NCBI RefSeq assembly: GCF_964199755.1 | Contig: NC_133904.1 | Span: 558,001 to 622,000, forward strand | Origin: Larus michahellis | Lineage: Eukaryota; Chordata; Aves; Charadriiformes; Laridae | Length of the DNA stretch: 64,000 nt | Reading direction: 5' to 3' | Part shown: in pieces, positions 1 through 12,600 of the stretch | Numbering within the stretch: the stretch's first letter is position 1 | Layout: each line of letters begins with the position of its first letter | Program-made: the position numbers and the translations under genes | Notes under the pieces: model-generated | Told to the model about the DNA's origin: nothing | The model's input: only the letters and a program-made list of their open reading frames with translations | Database searches by the model: none

Positions 1-550
1 CAGCGTCTGGGACGGGAGAAAAAGGCCGCGCGGTCCGAGGACAGGGGTTGGAAAGGCGGAGGGGAAGGTGGGAGCGCGAAGGCGAGCAGGGGAAGGGACG
101 GGGCTGGTGGTGCCGGCACCCTGCGCCCGAGACACGGCACGTCTCCAGCCATGCCCAGCGCTCGCCCCCCCCGCTCCATCTTTCGCTCCCGCTCCGCCTG
201 CGTCCGGCAGGGCCACAAGCCCGCCGGTCGCCCCCGAGACACCGCCGTGGCCATGGGGGGGGTCACGCCGGGGCTGGCGAGACACGTGGGTGCCCAGGGG
301 CTCAGGGCCTCTCCGGGGAGTGAGCTGGGCAGTGGGCAAGAACCTCCACGGGGTTTTGTGGATCTTTCGGGGGATTTTACCTGTTTCTAACCTGGCGGGT
401 CCCTGCCCTGAGCTGCTGGAATGGGTTTGCTGCTGCAGCCCTGACCCGCGGCGTGTGTGCCATCGCTGGGGCGCCGGAGTGGCCGTCGTCGAGGTGTTTT
501 CTCACGTGTGCTTCGCGGTTCGATGGGAACAGAGAGATGCAGGCAGTAGT
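1..550. other. CpG-rich segment at window edge
   Basis: GC-rich and CpG-dense DNA, densest in about 1-290 (GCGCGG, GAGCGCGAAGGCGAG, CCGCCGGTCGCCCC). It could be the shore of a CpG island lying to the left. Three overlapping open frames (91, 175 and 79 aa) give Arg/Pro/Gly-rich chance peptides. No exon was recognised. Confidence 0.4.
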
Positions 551-555
551 TCTCT

Positions 556-690
556 ACCCGCTCCTCTTTTTTTTAATTCTATTTCATATTATTAAACTAC
601 ATGTTATAAACGTTCATGGCAACGAAATCAATGCAAAAATATTCCATTCTCTCATTTCGCTGGTTTAATTTTAGAAACTCGTTTTCTCTT
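556..690. other. AT-rich island, candidate conserved non-coding element
   Basis: An abrupt AT-rich block in GC-rich DNA with TTTAATTCTA, CATATTATTAAAC, an octamer-like ATGCAAAA and GGTTTAATTTTAG. Composition and POU/homeodomain-like motifs resemble vertebrate enhancers; conservation cannot be tested here. Confidence 0.35.
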
Positions 691-3203
691 GAGAAGTGAT
701 TACAATGGTCTTTGGGTGGCATTTCACTTCTCACCCTGTGAGGTTAGAAGCGAAACGCAAAGCAGCGCGCGGGACAGCAAAAGCGAACGCCCAGCGCCTC
801 GGCGCCGGGGCGGGCAGGGCCGCGGGGCTGCGGACCGACAGGCGAGATCCCGCGGTGCACAGGACAGCGCCTTCCAACAGGAACCGAGAGACCCCGCGGC
901 TGAGTGGGGGCCTGGGGGGGACTGGCTGGAGCCCGCGTCTCCCCCACCCCGGCTCTCCCTGGGGAGCACCCGTGGGACACGACCGGCAGCCGCTGCCCTG
1001 GGGGGGTCTGCGAGCGCCCACCCGCACCCCGAGGGTTGGTGCCCCCCTGCACCACGAATGGGTGCTCCTCGAGACTCACGGGTGACACCAAGGAGGGGGG
1101 TCTCTTCCCTGGCCCCCCTGCTCGCTCCCTGTCCCGCTGTGGGAGGCACACGCGGTGCCGCTCGCCCTCCCGGCCCCGTCTACCACCCTGAGCCTTGGCA
1201 AAGAGGAGCTGACGGGTGAATTTTAGCAGCGTGTGCGTGAGGCCTGGCGCGGTGCCGTGAGTGCCGGGGCGGCTGTGCCCGAGCCGTGCCGGGAAAAGAC
1301 CCCACCAACGGGCTCCGGCATCGGCCGCCGCCGGCACTGCTCTGCCCTACGGCGCTGGGGCTCGGCGCTCCTCACCCAGGAACCTCATTTCGCCAGAGCA
1401 AAGGGTTAAGAAACTAAACCAGCTTGTTCTTAACTCACTGTTACAATAACCGCAAAACACAGGAGGATTTTCTCCCCCTGCCCAATTTCCTATTTCTCGG
1501 GGTGGCGGCTGGCAGCACGGGGGCTGCCCTGCCCGAGGACCACGCGGAGCACGTGTGTCCAGTGCACCGAGCTCCTGCCTTCTGCTCTGCGGGGACCAGG
1601 CCACGAGCTGGCAGCCGCGTTTCACCAGTGTCCTCTGACGAATTCCCATTCCAGACATTTTTTGTGCTCCAGGTGGGTTGGGTAAACACTGGCCCTGCTG
1701 CTCTGGCACTCCTGCCTTATGCGTGTAGCGTTGAGACCCATCACAGCAAACAGACTTTCATCTAAAAATCATCTTGTTTTAAGCTCGTTTATATAGAAAG
1801 TAATTTTGTTTTGACCTCAGACCACTTCTGCCTGATGAAATGTTCATTCAGGATTCCCTGGCCAAGGGCAGCGCATGGGGGGGGGTGGAGGGTCACGGGC
1901 AGGGCAGTGGGGCAGGATGGAGCCCGCATCGGGGCCTCTCCATTACCCACTGCCGACGGAGAGCAGCTGCGCCTGTGCCGGGGCTGCGGGGGTCTCACAC
2001 GGCAAAGTTAAGGATTTTGGAGGGGTTTGAGGCCTCCTGTGCCGTACGCCATACAAGTGTCACTACTGAGGATTTCTTCTTCCTATTTCTCTTTCCTGTA
2101 GCTCACTCCTTGTCTCTCCAAAGCACCAGTGCTGCCCGTGTGTCGCCGGACGACGTGTGCTGCCGAGTTGGGGACAGACAGTGCCGGGGGGCTCTGAACA
2201 TCGCGTGCGGCAGGAGCCCCCCCGCCGGCAGGGCAGCTGCGGTGAGACAGGGTGAGACGCCGGACACGCCGTGCAGAGCATCAGCCCTCGACGGCAGGGG
2301 GCTCGTCCTGGCCGCCGCGTGCCGGGGGTGCTGCTCTGCCGAAGGGACCCGGCTGACGGCGCATCGCTCCGACCCGAGTGTCTGAACCCCACCCGAGGGC
2401 GAGCGGCTGGGTGGGCACCAGGCAGCCAGCCAAGGTCAACCTGTCCCTTGCCGTAAGACGTGCTAGTTTTGGAGACAAAGCCCCGGATTTGGGCAGCTGG
2501 CTCCTGACTCTGCCACAGCTGAGGCCATCTGGGATGAAATTTTCTCTCGTTGCCTCAAAATGGCTCTCCATGGAAGCAGAAACCAGCCACGTCCCGACCA
2601 GGTGGGTGAGGACCTGGGGGAGCACCCGTCGAGGGGGACAGGACAGACGGACTCGGCCTTGGCCTTGGCTTTCCAGGACTCCGGCCTCTTTCCCTCATCG
2701 CTACGTGTGTGTAATTACAGCGGCAGTGGCTTTGGCCTGTGCTGTGGTGGCACAGAGCCCAAGCCTCAGTGGTTAAACACAGCGCTTGATTAACTTAGAT
2801 GATTTTTTTTCTTGAAATCACGTAAATGAAAGAATCATTGGGGCAGCTGTAACGAAACGTCTCGCAGCCCGGGACGCGAGCAGCACCTGAGCGTGGACGC
2901 CTGGGGAAGGGATGGCTCTGCCGCAGCACCTTATCTCTGCACTTCACAGGGTAAACTTCAAATGGAGAGCAGCAGGGATTCTGCGAGAAGGCAATAAAAT
3001 AACAATTTAGCCGCTTAGCTGGGGCGATACGGCAGGGAGAGCTTTGTGACTGCAGGGCGAATCACCCACAGAAAATGCACCGTGGGAGAGGCACAACTTT
3101 CCCCTGCCTGAGAATCACCCACAGGCTGGTCCGAGGGATAAATGTACCCTGGATCGGGAACATAACGTCGTGGTTTGAGGTGTCCGTGAAGTGTCCAACA
3201 CAA
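691..3203. other. GC-rich intergenic DNA, no gene seen
   Basis: CpG-rich from about 740 to 1340, then mixed. Small AT-rich patches occur at 1758-1815 and 2775-2850. Overlapping open frames on both strands (up to 197 aa) are Arg/Pro/Gly/Ala-rich and resemble nothing known. Confidence 0.5.
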
Positions 3204-5604
3204 ATCGCATCCTCTGCCACCGCTGTGACACGATGGACATCGCATCCTCTGCCACTGCTGTGACACGATGGACATCGCATCCTCTGCCACTGCCGTGACA
3301 CGATGCACATCGCATCCTCTGCCACTGCCGTGACACGATGGACATCGCATCCTCTGCCACTGCTGTGACATGATGGACATCGCATCCTCTGCCACTGCTG
3401 TGACACGATGGACATCGCATCCTCTGCCACTGCTGTGACATGATGGACATCGCATCCTCTGCCACCGCCGTGACACGATGGACATCGCATCCTCTGCCAC
3501 TGCCGTGACACGATGGACATCGCATCCTCTGCCACTGCTGTGACACGATGCACATCGCATCCTCTGCCACTGCTGTGACACGATGCACATCGCATCCTCT
3601 GCCATCACCGTGACACGATGCACATCGGATCCTCTGCCACCACCGTGACACGATGGACATCGCATCCTCTGCCACCACCATGACACGATGGACATCCCAT
3701 CCTCTGCCACCACCGTGACACAATGCACATCGCATCCTCTGCCACCACTGTGACACGATGGACATCGCATCCTCTGCCACCACAGTGACAGGATGGACAT
3801 CGCATCCTCTGCCACCACCATGACACGATGGACATCCCATCCTCTGCCACCACCGTGACACAATGCACATCGCATCCTCTGCCACCACCATGACACGATG
3901 CACATCGCATCCTCTGCCACCACAGTGACACGATGGACATCGCATCCTCTGCCACCACCATGACACGATGGACATCCCATCCTCTGCCACCACCATGACA
4001 CGATGGACATCGCATCCTCTGCCACCACCATGACACGATGCACATCGCATCCTCTGCCACCACAGTGACACGATGGACATCGCATCCTCTGCCACCACCA
4101 TGACACGATGGACATCCCATCCTCTGCCACCACCGTGACACAATGCACATCGCATCCTCTGCCACCACCATGACACGATGGACATCGCATCCTCTGCCAC
4201 CACCGTGACACAATGCACATCGCATCCTCTGCCACTGCTGTGACACGATGGACATTGCATCCTCTGCCACCACCGTGACACGATGGACATCGCATCCTCT
4301 GCCACTGCTGTGACACGATGGACATCGCATCCTCTGCCACCACCATGACACGATGCACATCGCATCCTCTGCCACTGCTGTGACACGATGGACATCGCAT
4401 CCTCTGCCATCACCGTGACACGATGGACATTGCATCCTCTGCCACCACTGTGACACGATGGACATCGCATCCTCTGCCACCACTGTGACACGATGCACAT
4501 CGCATCCTCTGCCACTGCTGTGACACGATGGACATCGCATCCTCTGCCACTGCTGTGACACGATGGACATCGCATCCTCTGCCACCACCGTGACACGATG
4601 CACATCGCATCCTCTGCCACCACCATGACACGATGGACATCGCATCCTCTGCCACCACCGTGACACAATGCACATCACATCCTCTGCCACTGCCGTGACA
4701 CGATGGACATCGCATCCTCTGCCACTGCCGTGACACGATGCACATCGCATCCTCTGCCACCACCGTGACACGATGGACATCGCATCCTCTGCCACCGCCG
4801 TGACACGATGGACATTGCATCCTCTGCCACTGCTGTGACACGATGGACATCGCATCCTCTGCCACTGCTGTGACACGATGCACATCGCATCCTCTGCCAC
4901 CACCGTGACACGATGGACATCGCATCCTCTGCCACCACCATGACACGATGGACATCCCATCCTCTGCCACCACCGTGACACAATGCACATCGCATCCTCT
5001 GCCACTGCTGTGACACGATGCACATCGCATCCTCTGCCATCACCGTGACACGATGCACATCGGATCCTCTGCCACCACCGTGACACGATGGACATTGCAT
5101 CCTCTGCCACCACTGTGACACGATGGACATCGCATCCTCTGCCACCACTGTGACACGATGGACATCGCATCCTCTGCCACCACCATGACACGATGGACAT
5201 CGCATCCTCTGCCATCACCGTGACACGATGCACATCGCATCCTCTGCCACTGCTGTGACACGATGGACATTGCATCCTCTGCCACTGCCGTGACACGATG
5301 CACATCGCATCCTCTGCCACCACCGTGACACGATGGACATTGCATCCTCTGCCACTGCTGTGACACGATGGACATTGCATCCTCTGCCATCACCGTGACA
5401 CAATGGACATCGCATCCTCTGCCACTGCCGTGACACGATGCACATCCCATCCTCTGCCACCACCGTGACACAATGCACATCGCATCCTCTGCCACTGCTG
5501 TGACACGATGGACATCGCATCCTCTGCCACTGCTGTGACACGATGGACATCGCATCCTCTGCCACCACCGTGACACGATGCACATCCCATCCTCTGCCAC
5601 CGCC
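3204..5604. repeat. 35-bp minisatellite, about 68 copies
   Basis: A 35-bp unit built of CCACTGCTGTGACACGATGG followed by ACATCGCATCCTCTG is repeated from 3204 to 5604. The phase is the same throughout: positions 420 bp (12 units) apart stay aligned from 3241 to 5341, so no net indel is evident. Variation is by substitution at a few sites: CTGCTG, CTGCCG, CACCG, CACCA or CATCACCG in the first part; GGACAT or GCACAT; CGCAT, CCCAT, TGCAT or CGGAT; CACGATG, CACAATG or CATGATG. The CACTGCTG/CTGCCG forms dominate the left end and the CACCACCA/CG forms dominate 3600-4230, so variants are clustered. On the minus strand the unit has no stop in any frame, giving open frames of 461, 517 and 591 codons. 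Confidence 0.97.
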
Positions 5605-8600
5605 CTGCCTTGCCACAGCTTCTGGCAGGTGAGGAGAGGTGCTCTGTGGAGGAGGGAGATGATTTGAGTTTGCATTACACAGAACGCTTGTCGGAAGAGA
5701 AGTGATCCGTATTTAACGACAGAGCAGTGTAATAACCTGCAATTACCTCTGCGCGGTGCCTGTGGGGGCGGCTCTTTCCCTGGCAGAGGGAGAAGGGTGA
5801 GCGCTTCTGCGCTGCAGATGCTGCCGGCGTGGACGCGGCTGCTCCTAGCGCGTGTCCTCCCTCCTCGCCGCGGTGCTCTCGGGGCCCGGCGCAGGGCACC
5901 ATGCTTGGCGAGCACCGAGCGTGGCCAAGCACCAGCGCCAACGGCCGCCAGGACGGGCGGTGAGAGCCACAGGTGGGCAAGGCCAGGGCGGGGGGCAGCA
6001 GCGCTGGCAGGGCCGGGCAGGGCAGCTCTGGCACAGGCATGGCGCGGGTGGCCCAGGAGCAGCCACAGCCCTGGGCAGCTGCAGTCTGGCCACTGTGCCC
6101 GGCCCCACGGGCACCGGTCACCCGGGGGTGGCATCTCCCCACGGGCCAGGTGAAGCCAGCCGCAGGAGCCCGTCCCGGCACGTGTCGTGGCGGGGGGCTC
6201 AGCAGCTGCTGCTTTCGCTTTTCATGCCCACAGCATCCCCCTGAGCCCCTCACCCACCTGCCCTGGCTGTGGCCATGGGGCTGGTGCCTGCGCGGCTGTC
6301 ACTTGTCTTCTGCCCTCGAGGACGGCCCCATCCCAGCCCTCCCCAAGGCAGTGGGGTTTTCCAAGGGGGGGTCCTGGGGCTCTTGGAGATCAAAGGGACA
6401 TTTTCTGTTGGGTGGGTGGAGGTGGGCTGGGTGCTGAGCCCAAGGAGTGCCGGGGAGCCCCAGTGTGAACCTCCGCGGGGCTCTGCCTCCTCCCGAGCGT
6501 CCCACGGGGCTGCCGGCTCTGCGTGCTCCGGCTGGGAGCGGAGCGTGGTGCGAACACCGGCCCCGCAGCCAGCGCCCGCAGGCACCGCGCCGCAGCCTCA
6601 GCAGTGCCAGGGCAGCGTCTCCCCCCGCTCCCACCACCACCCGTGGACGTGCCGCCGCGTGGGAATGCCTCTTGGCCGCTTTGGTCGCTGCCCTGGCAGC
6701 CTGGTCCCTGCGTGCTTGGACAGGCGGTGGTCTGCAGCCACATCGCTGACGCGGGCAGGGCGCTGGGGGTCTGCGCTGCCCACAGCAGGCTCGGTGCAGG
6801 CAGCACGGCAGCACCCGCTCCGCCGGGGCTGTGGCTGCAGGGGAGGGGGGCTCGCTGTCGCAGCCGGGAATGCCACGGGTGGGAGGCGACACTTTCCCGT
6901 GGGAGCTCTCCCGGAGCTGCAGTGCAGCTCTGCTAAACCTGGGGTCGCCGATTGCGGAGAAAATAGCGGCTGTGGCCTGTGGGGGCTCGGCGGGGAGGAG
7001 GGATGTGAGGGATGGTGAAACGCACAGATGCTGTGGCCGAGGGGCCGTGGCGCACGCGTGTCCCGCAGCCAGCCCTCGCGCTGTGCCGGGCCCCGGGCGC
7101 GGGGGCTTTGCCGCGGCTGTGAAAGTCTGCGGCGATTTTAATATCGCTGCTGAGTGAAATTTCCTGATCCGGCTTTCATGTCCGCTGGGACACTTATGAA
7201 ATATCCGGATTCTGTTTTCTTCTGAAGAAGTGGTATTTCCTATTTATGGATTTAATATAAGGGCTACGTGCTCTGGGAGGGAAGTGGCTGCACGGCGGCG
7301 GTGCCGGTGCTGGCTCAGCCATCGCTCTCCCTCTGCTCCGACACCCCCTGGCCGCGACTCCCCATCGCCGGGGCTGGGCTGGGGCTGGCACAGGGAATTC
7401 GGCTGCCTCAGTAGTTTTCCAGCCCGCACTAAGCCTGCTTTTCATGGCTAATCACACCACCTGCCACGGGTGAAATCCCAATGCACACCGACAATTCGCT
7501 GGCGGCTGTTTGGAGAGGGATCAGATGAGGTCCCGTCCCGCCGCTGAACCCCTCATGCAGAAGCGGCCGCAGGAATGCAGCCACTCGCCCCCGGCCACTT
7601 CGTGGCTCCTGGCAGCTTTCGGCTCTCACCGCGCTGCTGCCGCCTCCCCAGGAAAACCCCAGCGCCGCCGGCCACCCCGTTGAGGCCGAGGGATGCTGCA
7701 GCACCTGGGTTTGATCCCCTGGGCCGGCTCACGGGGGGAAGCTAAGGAGGAACCTCCTCTGCCCCCACTTCATTTTCGGGGCTCAGTGCCACCTTCCCAG
7801 CTCCCTGGGCGAGGGGAGCAGCCCTGCCCGGCGGGGGGGCCGTTTGCAGTGCGGTGCCCCTCCCACTTCCCGGCGGCTGGGTGGGCTGAGGGGACATCCT
7901 GGGACCCCTGAGTGCTCCGTGCCCGCTGGTGCCAGCCTGCTTGGGATGTCTGCTCGCTGCCACCCCCACAAACCCCTCCCCTGCTCTGCAGAGCCATGCT
8001 GGGGGGGGGGGCCCAATCCTGCCACTCTGTGCCCGGGCTCTGAGTCAGCAGGGGGGTTGCCCTCCGAGGCTTTCTTCTTGTGACTCCGGTTGGCAAAGCG
8101 GAAAGCAAGGGGTGAGGGAGCCTGTCCCAAATGCTGGTACTTCCCTCTCTGCTCCGAGGGGACTCTCGAATTTTGCGGGGAGGGCCGGCTGCCACAGGAG
8201 CACAAGCCATCAGCGATGCCCCGTCCCCCCGTTGGCGGCGGGGGCTGCCGTTGTGCTGCCTGCGATGGGGGGAGAGCACCCAGGGTGCAGCCTGGGACTC
8301 CCCAAACAGCCACAGTGGGTGCAGAGAGCTCTCGGCCCCCCTGGCCGTGGGAGAACGAGCCTGGGGGGCCAAACCCCCCCCGCTGGTGCTGTGCCTCCAA
8401 CTCACTGTCCGGGGCCGGGCCAGGTCTAAGGGGTCAGGATCAGGCCCAGGCTACGGCGGGGGGAAGGTGTGGGCATGAGGGTGCCCTGCCCCTGGAAACA
8501 GAGGGAATTTGGGGCACCCACTCCTGGGTGGCTCCAGGACCCCCCGCGAGGCCCTGTCGATCCGAGGGGAACGCAGGGAGTTGCGGGCAGGGGCTGCCCG

Positions 8601-9174
8601 CGCTGGTGTTGCCCCTTCCCCGCATCTTGGTGGCGGGGGGATGGCGACGTCTCCGGGAGCCCCGTGGGACCACGGGGGTCTGTGCTGTGGGGTCGGGGCA
8701 GCCCCGGGGCGAGAGCAGTGCGGCCGGTGGGTTTCAGCCAGGCCGGGCTGTTCCCCCCCCTGCACAGACCCCCCCCGGTGCCGGCTCCTGCCTCTCCACG
8801 GCCCCTGCGCCATGGGGCGAGCCCCCGGGAATGCCATCGTGGCACCGGCATTGCGCACAGCCCTTCCCCGCGCCCCGCTCCTGCACAGTGTTCCAGGGCA
8901 GAGAGGGAAGATCTGATGGACCAGGATACCTGGAAAACTGGAAAAAAAGAGGCTGGAAACGTGAAGCAAACCCCCAGTGCTTTAGAGCAGCGGTTTGTGC
9001 CACGGGGGCAGCCGCTGGGGGACCGCCGGCGTTGCCGGCTCGGTGGGGACACGGGCAAATACCCCCTTACCTCCCGCTTTGCTTTGCTTCCCTAAATCCT
9101 GGCATTGTTCCTCCGGCTCACAGGGGTATTTGCTTTTCTGGCAACACCGTTCCTTTCATCAGCTGCAGTTCGAG
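5605..9174. other. GC-rich intergenic DNA, no gene seen
   Basis: GC-rich with CpG-dense stretches near 5860-6160 and 6460-6900, a small AT-rich patch at 7120-7265, and G runs. The longest frame (8090-9208 plus, 372 aa) is low-complexity Gly/Pro/Arg sequence without a recognisable domain. Confidence 0.5.
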
Positions 9175-9540
9175 CCGTATGCGAGCACTCACCTTTAAAA
9201 TAAAGTAAACATTTGGAATAAATAACTTCTAATGTAAACAATTCCAGACATATATAAAGCATAGGAGTTCTACACTTACGCAACACTGAATTCTTACTTT
9301 TGTAATTACTCTTTATACAGATTCCAAAGAATTTCAAGCCAACTCCACCGAAACACAAGCAAACGGTAATGCGCTAAAATAGCATTTCAGGACCCCTTGT
9401 ACAAACAGCATTTCAAAACCTTTGTAAAAAACCCACATTTTCCTCTTTGAGACCTGTTGTAGACGCTGAAAGAGAAAAAGCCAGGAATGACAGAACCTGC
9501 CAGCTCTCAGTGAAAAAAAATACATTTCTTTAACCCTTGA
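9175..9540. other. AT-rich island, candidate conserved non-coding element
   Basis: About 365 bp of markedly AT-rich, non-repetitive sequence between GC-rich flanks, with AAAATAAAGTAAAC, GGAATAAATAACTT and ACATATATAAAGC. AATAAA-like hexamers occur on the plus strand, but no upstream exon supports a transcript end here. Confidence 0.35.
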
Positions 9541-9618
9541 GTTTGCTCTGCAGCCGGTTTTACTCGGAGCCACCATCTGCAGCGGAGCCAGCAGCACGCC
9601 TGCCGCATCCCAGCCCGT

Positions 9619-9667
9619 GCGGGGACAGCGCGGGGACAGCGGGGGGACAGGCGGGGGACAGCGCGCC
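9619..9667. repeat. Short GGGGACAGCG tandem repeat
   Basis: Four to five units of 10-12 bp of the GGGGACAGCG type with G-run length differences. Confidence 0.75.
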
Positions 9668-12600
9668 CAGTCGCTCGTGTCACTCGCATACCCTTATCAG
9701 TTCTCCGTCCAACAGTTACAGTGACGAAGCTGGGCTGGAAAAGTGATAAGGAGATGAGAGTGGCCTCAGGAGACGTCTCCCCCTTAAAACTTCGGAATAT
9801 AAAACGCCAAAAGCAAGCCAGACCGGTAATGGGTGAAATAAAGTTTAGGACATCACCGGTTGCCTCTTCCCTCGGGTCGGCATCGTCTGTCGGCGCGGGA
9901 AGGCGCTGGGTTCGTGCTGGCGCTGGCGGGCGCTGGGGGTGCGCCTGGCCCTGCCTGCGCCGCAGCCCCTGTCCTGCCTGCGCTGCCCGCAGCGAGTGCC
10001 CCGCGCCCCGTGGGCTCCCGCTGCTCCAGCCCCCCAGACACTCCCCATTCACAAATTTCATAACCTCAGTCCCCTCCCTGCGGGGTGGGACCGTCCCCCT
10101 CGGCCCCGCGCCCGCCGGGGCTCAGCCCCGCACCCCGGCCGGGCCGGGCGCGGGTGGGGACCTGCCCGCCGACGGATTAACTGTATAAATCACGGGGTTT
10201 CAGCCGGGTGGATTCGTCTGACGCTGCAGAAAGGCGCCGACAACCACCGCCCTCCCCAGCCCGCCGCCGTGGCAGTGCCGGGGGGCACCGGGGCTGGGGA
10301 TGCCCCACTTGCAACAGGCAAGAGACCCCCATGGCGGGCGGCTGGGAAAGGCCCGCTAACCCTGTCCCTGCCCGCTGCGCCGGCTGCCCGCGGTGACACC
10401 CCATCCTGTGCCCCAGGGTAGCTCCCCGTATCACCGTGTCCCCGTGCTGTCCTCCAGTTCTCCTGCCGTGAGCGATTCCTCCCCCTCGGCACACCGGAGG
10501 GCCATGGTTCAAGGAGAGCGGTTGCGCCGGGTCCATCCGCTGGGCACGTACCCGCTCTGCGCCGGCGGGGAGGCAGGCGGAGGCCAGCGCCGGGTGCTGC
10601 CTGCCGGGGCTGAGCCTGCCGGAGGGGCGGGGGGGCTGCCACCCGGCGCCTTCGTCCCAGAGCACCCCAACCCACCCGGCTTCAGCTCCAGCGCAGCCAC
10701 GGCTGGAGCCCAGGAATCCGGATCTCCGATCCCAGCCTGGGCGTGTGCGAGCTTGTCACAGCCGTCGAGTCACTCCGCACAGGCATCGGTGAGCGCCGGG
10801 GAGCCGTCCTGCACCAGGCGCGTGAGGAGATGCTCGGGGTAGACCGGAGATCTTCTCCCGGCACGAGTCAGTGGAAAACGGACCCCCAGGACCCCCCTGG
10901 AGCCGCTGGCGGGGCAATGCCAAGCGGGTGCTCCTGGCTCAACCGCCCCATGGTCAGGGTCCTCCCGAGGTGGGAGCGATGTCCCCCAGGGTGGGGACCC
11001 CTCTGCATGGCCGGGTCTGGCCTGGCAGTCCCCAGTGCTCAGCGGTGACAGCAATCCGGGGAATTTGGTTGAGCAGACGGCAGCAGCCGCAGCCCTCAGC
11101 CCCCGGCACTGGGCTGGGTCGTGGGGACTCGCCACAGGTACTGTGGGGCTGAAACGAGGGGCTGGCCGTAACGGCCCCCACCACTGTCCCTTGGAGCCGC
11201 CCTTGCCCCCCCTGGCACGCAGCTGGCGGTGGGTGGCAAAGCCCTGGCTGGGGCTGCGGGGCTGGCACGTCCCCTGCTCCCACTGCCCGCACAGCCCATG
11301 TCAACCGGGCTGGAACGCAGCGATGACGGGGGATTGCGGGGAAGGGTGGAGTCAGTGAAGCAGCCATCGATAGCCGTGCCCTGTGTCCCCCCTTTGGGTC
11401 ACTGCGTCCCCCCCCTGCCCTGACCTCTCCCTTCCCCCTCACCCTCTGCTTTCCCGGGGGCTTTGTCACCTTTCCCAGGCCACGTGCCAGCACGGAGCGA
11501 GCGCAGGGTGACCTTTCAGGTGGAAATAGCCTTTTTTTCCCCAAGACTAAAACTTTTGCCTAGTTCTGCTGCTGGAGAGGAGCGAGCTGGGGGAGCTTCA
11601 GCACCGGCTCCCAGCATGGCCCCCAGAGCCCGTGCTCCCCCCAACCGTCAGCTCAGGGCACCCACGGCTGCCGTTCATTCTTTTCTCGGCCCAGGTTTAT
11701 TTGCTACCGTAAGGGCGAGAGACGGTGACAGCGCTGGCCAGTCTGACCAGCACGGTGTGCTGCCCCTCGCCGCCCCGCGGCCTCTCGGCACCCTTGGGGT
11801 GACGGCTGAGCCCGTCACCTCGGGCAGCAGTGGCCATCCCGAGGGAAGGGTGCGGGATCTGTGGCTTGGCGCTCAGGAATGGTGTCTGCCACAGCACCCG
11901 GGGCCGTGTTAAGCCCTTTTGCATCTGCTGCTTGCCGCGGGCGCTGGGTGCACGGTGCGGGCACGCTTGGGAACCCGCACACGTCCCGCTGAGTCAGGAG
12001 CCTGCCCCGGCATCCCAGCCTCCCCCCGCATGGAAAACACAGCTGGGGAACGTTCCCCCTGACTGGGGCTAACAACAGCCTGCCGGGACAGGTAACACGC
12101 AGGGAGACCCATGCCGCCAGCCGGGAGTGAGCCGGGAGCGCGCAGCTCCCCAATCCATGGGCAGGCGGCAGCGAGAGGTGCCGTGGCCTCCCCAGCTCCA
12201 AGCTGTGCAGAGCCGGCGGTACGGGCTGCTGGACGAGGCCACGTTCAGTGTCTGACTTCGCTGGAAGGTACAAACTGTCCCGTTTAAAACATCCGTGAGG
12301 AGAGGAGACAGACATTTCCCTGCCTTGTGCCCTGTCTCATGGCAGCACCACACTCTGCCAGGGACGGGGGGAGAAGCCCCCTCTGCCCGCGCACTCCGGT
12401 CAGGCACACGTCCAAGTGACAGCTGTGTCCCGCTGCCATCCGAGTTCCCCGAGACCACCATGGCTCGGCACACGTAGCCGGCCGTTGGGCCGCGGGGCAG
12501 GACCCGTTAGGCTGGACCAGGTTAAACTGGATCAAGAAAACCTCCAGCGGCATCCGTGCGTGGGTGGGAGGGTCTGCACCCGTGAGCAGAAACCTCTGGG

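Noticed and set aside
3115..5380. Cys/His-rich repeat protein genes on the minus strand (up to 591 codons)
   Set aside because: The frames exist only because the minisatellite unit lacks stops. All three frames are equally open, with no splice or start support and no unique domain.
3204..5604. CRISPR-like array
   Set aside because: The repeats are contiguous 35-bp units with no unique spacers, and the DNA is vertebrate; it is a minisatellite.
8090..9208. 372-codon plus-strand frame
   Set aside because: Low-complexity Gly/Pro/Arg-rich product, no domain, and competing frames on both strands in the same GC-rich DNA.
9190..9225. Polyadenylation signals of an unknown gene
   Set aside because: AATAAA-type hexamers in an AT-rich island are expected by chance, and no upstream exon was found. 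The same applies to those near 16817, 31136 and 48403.
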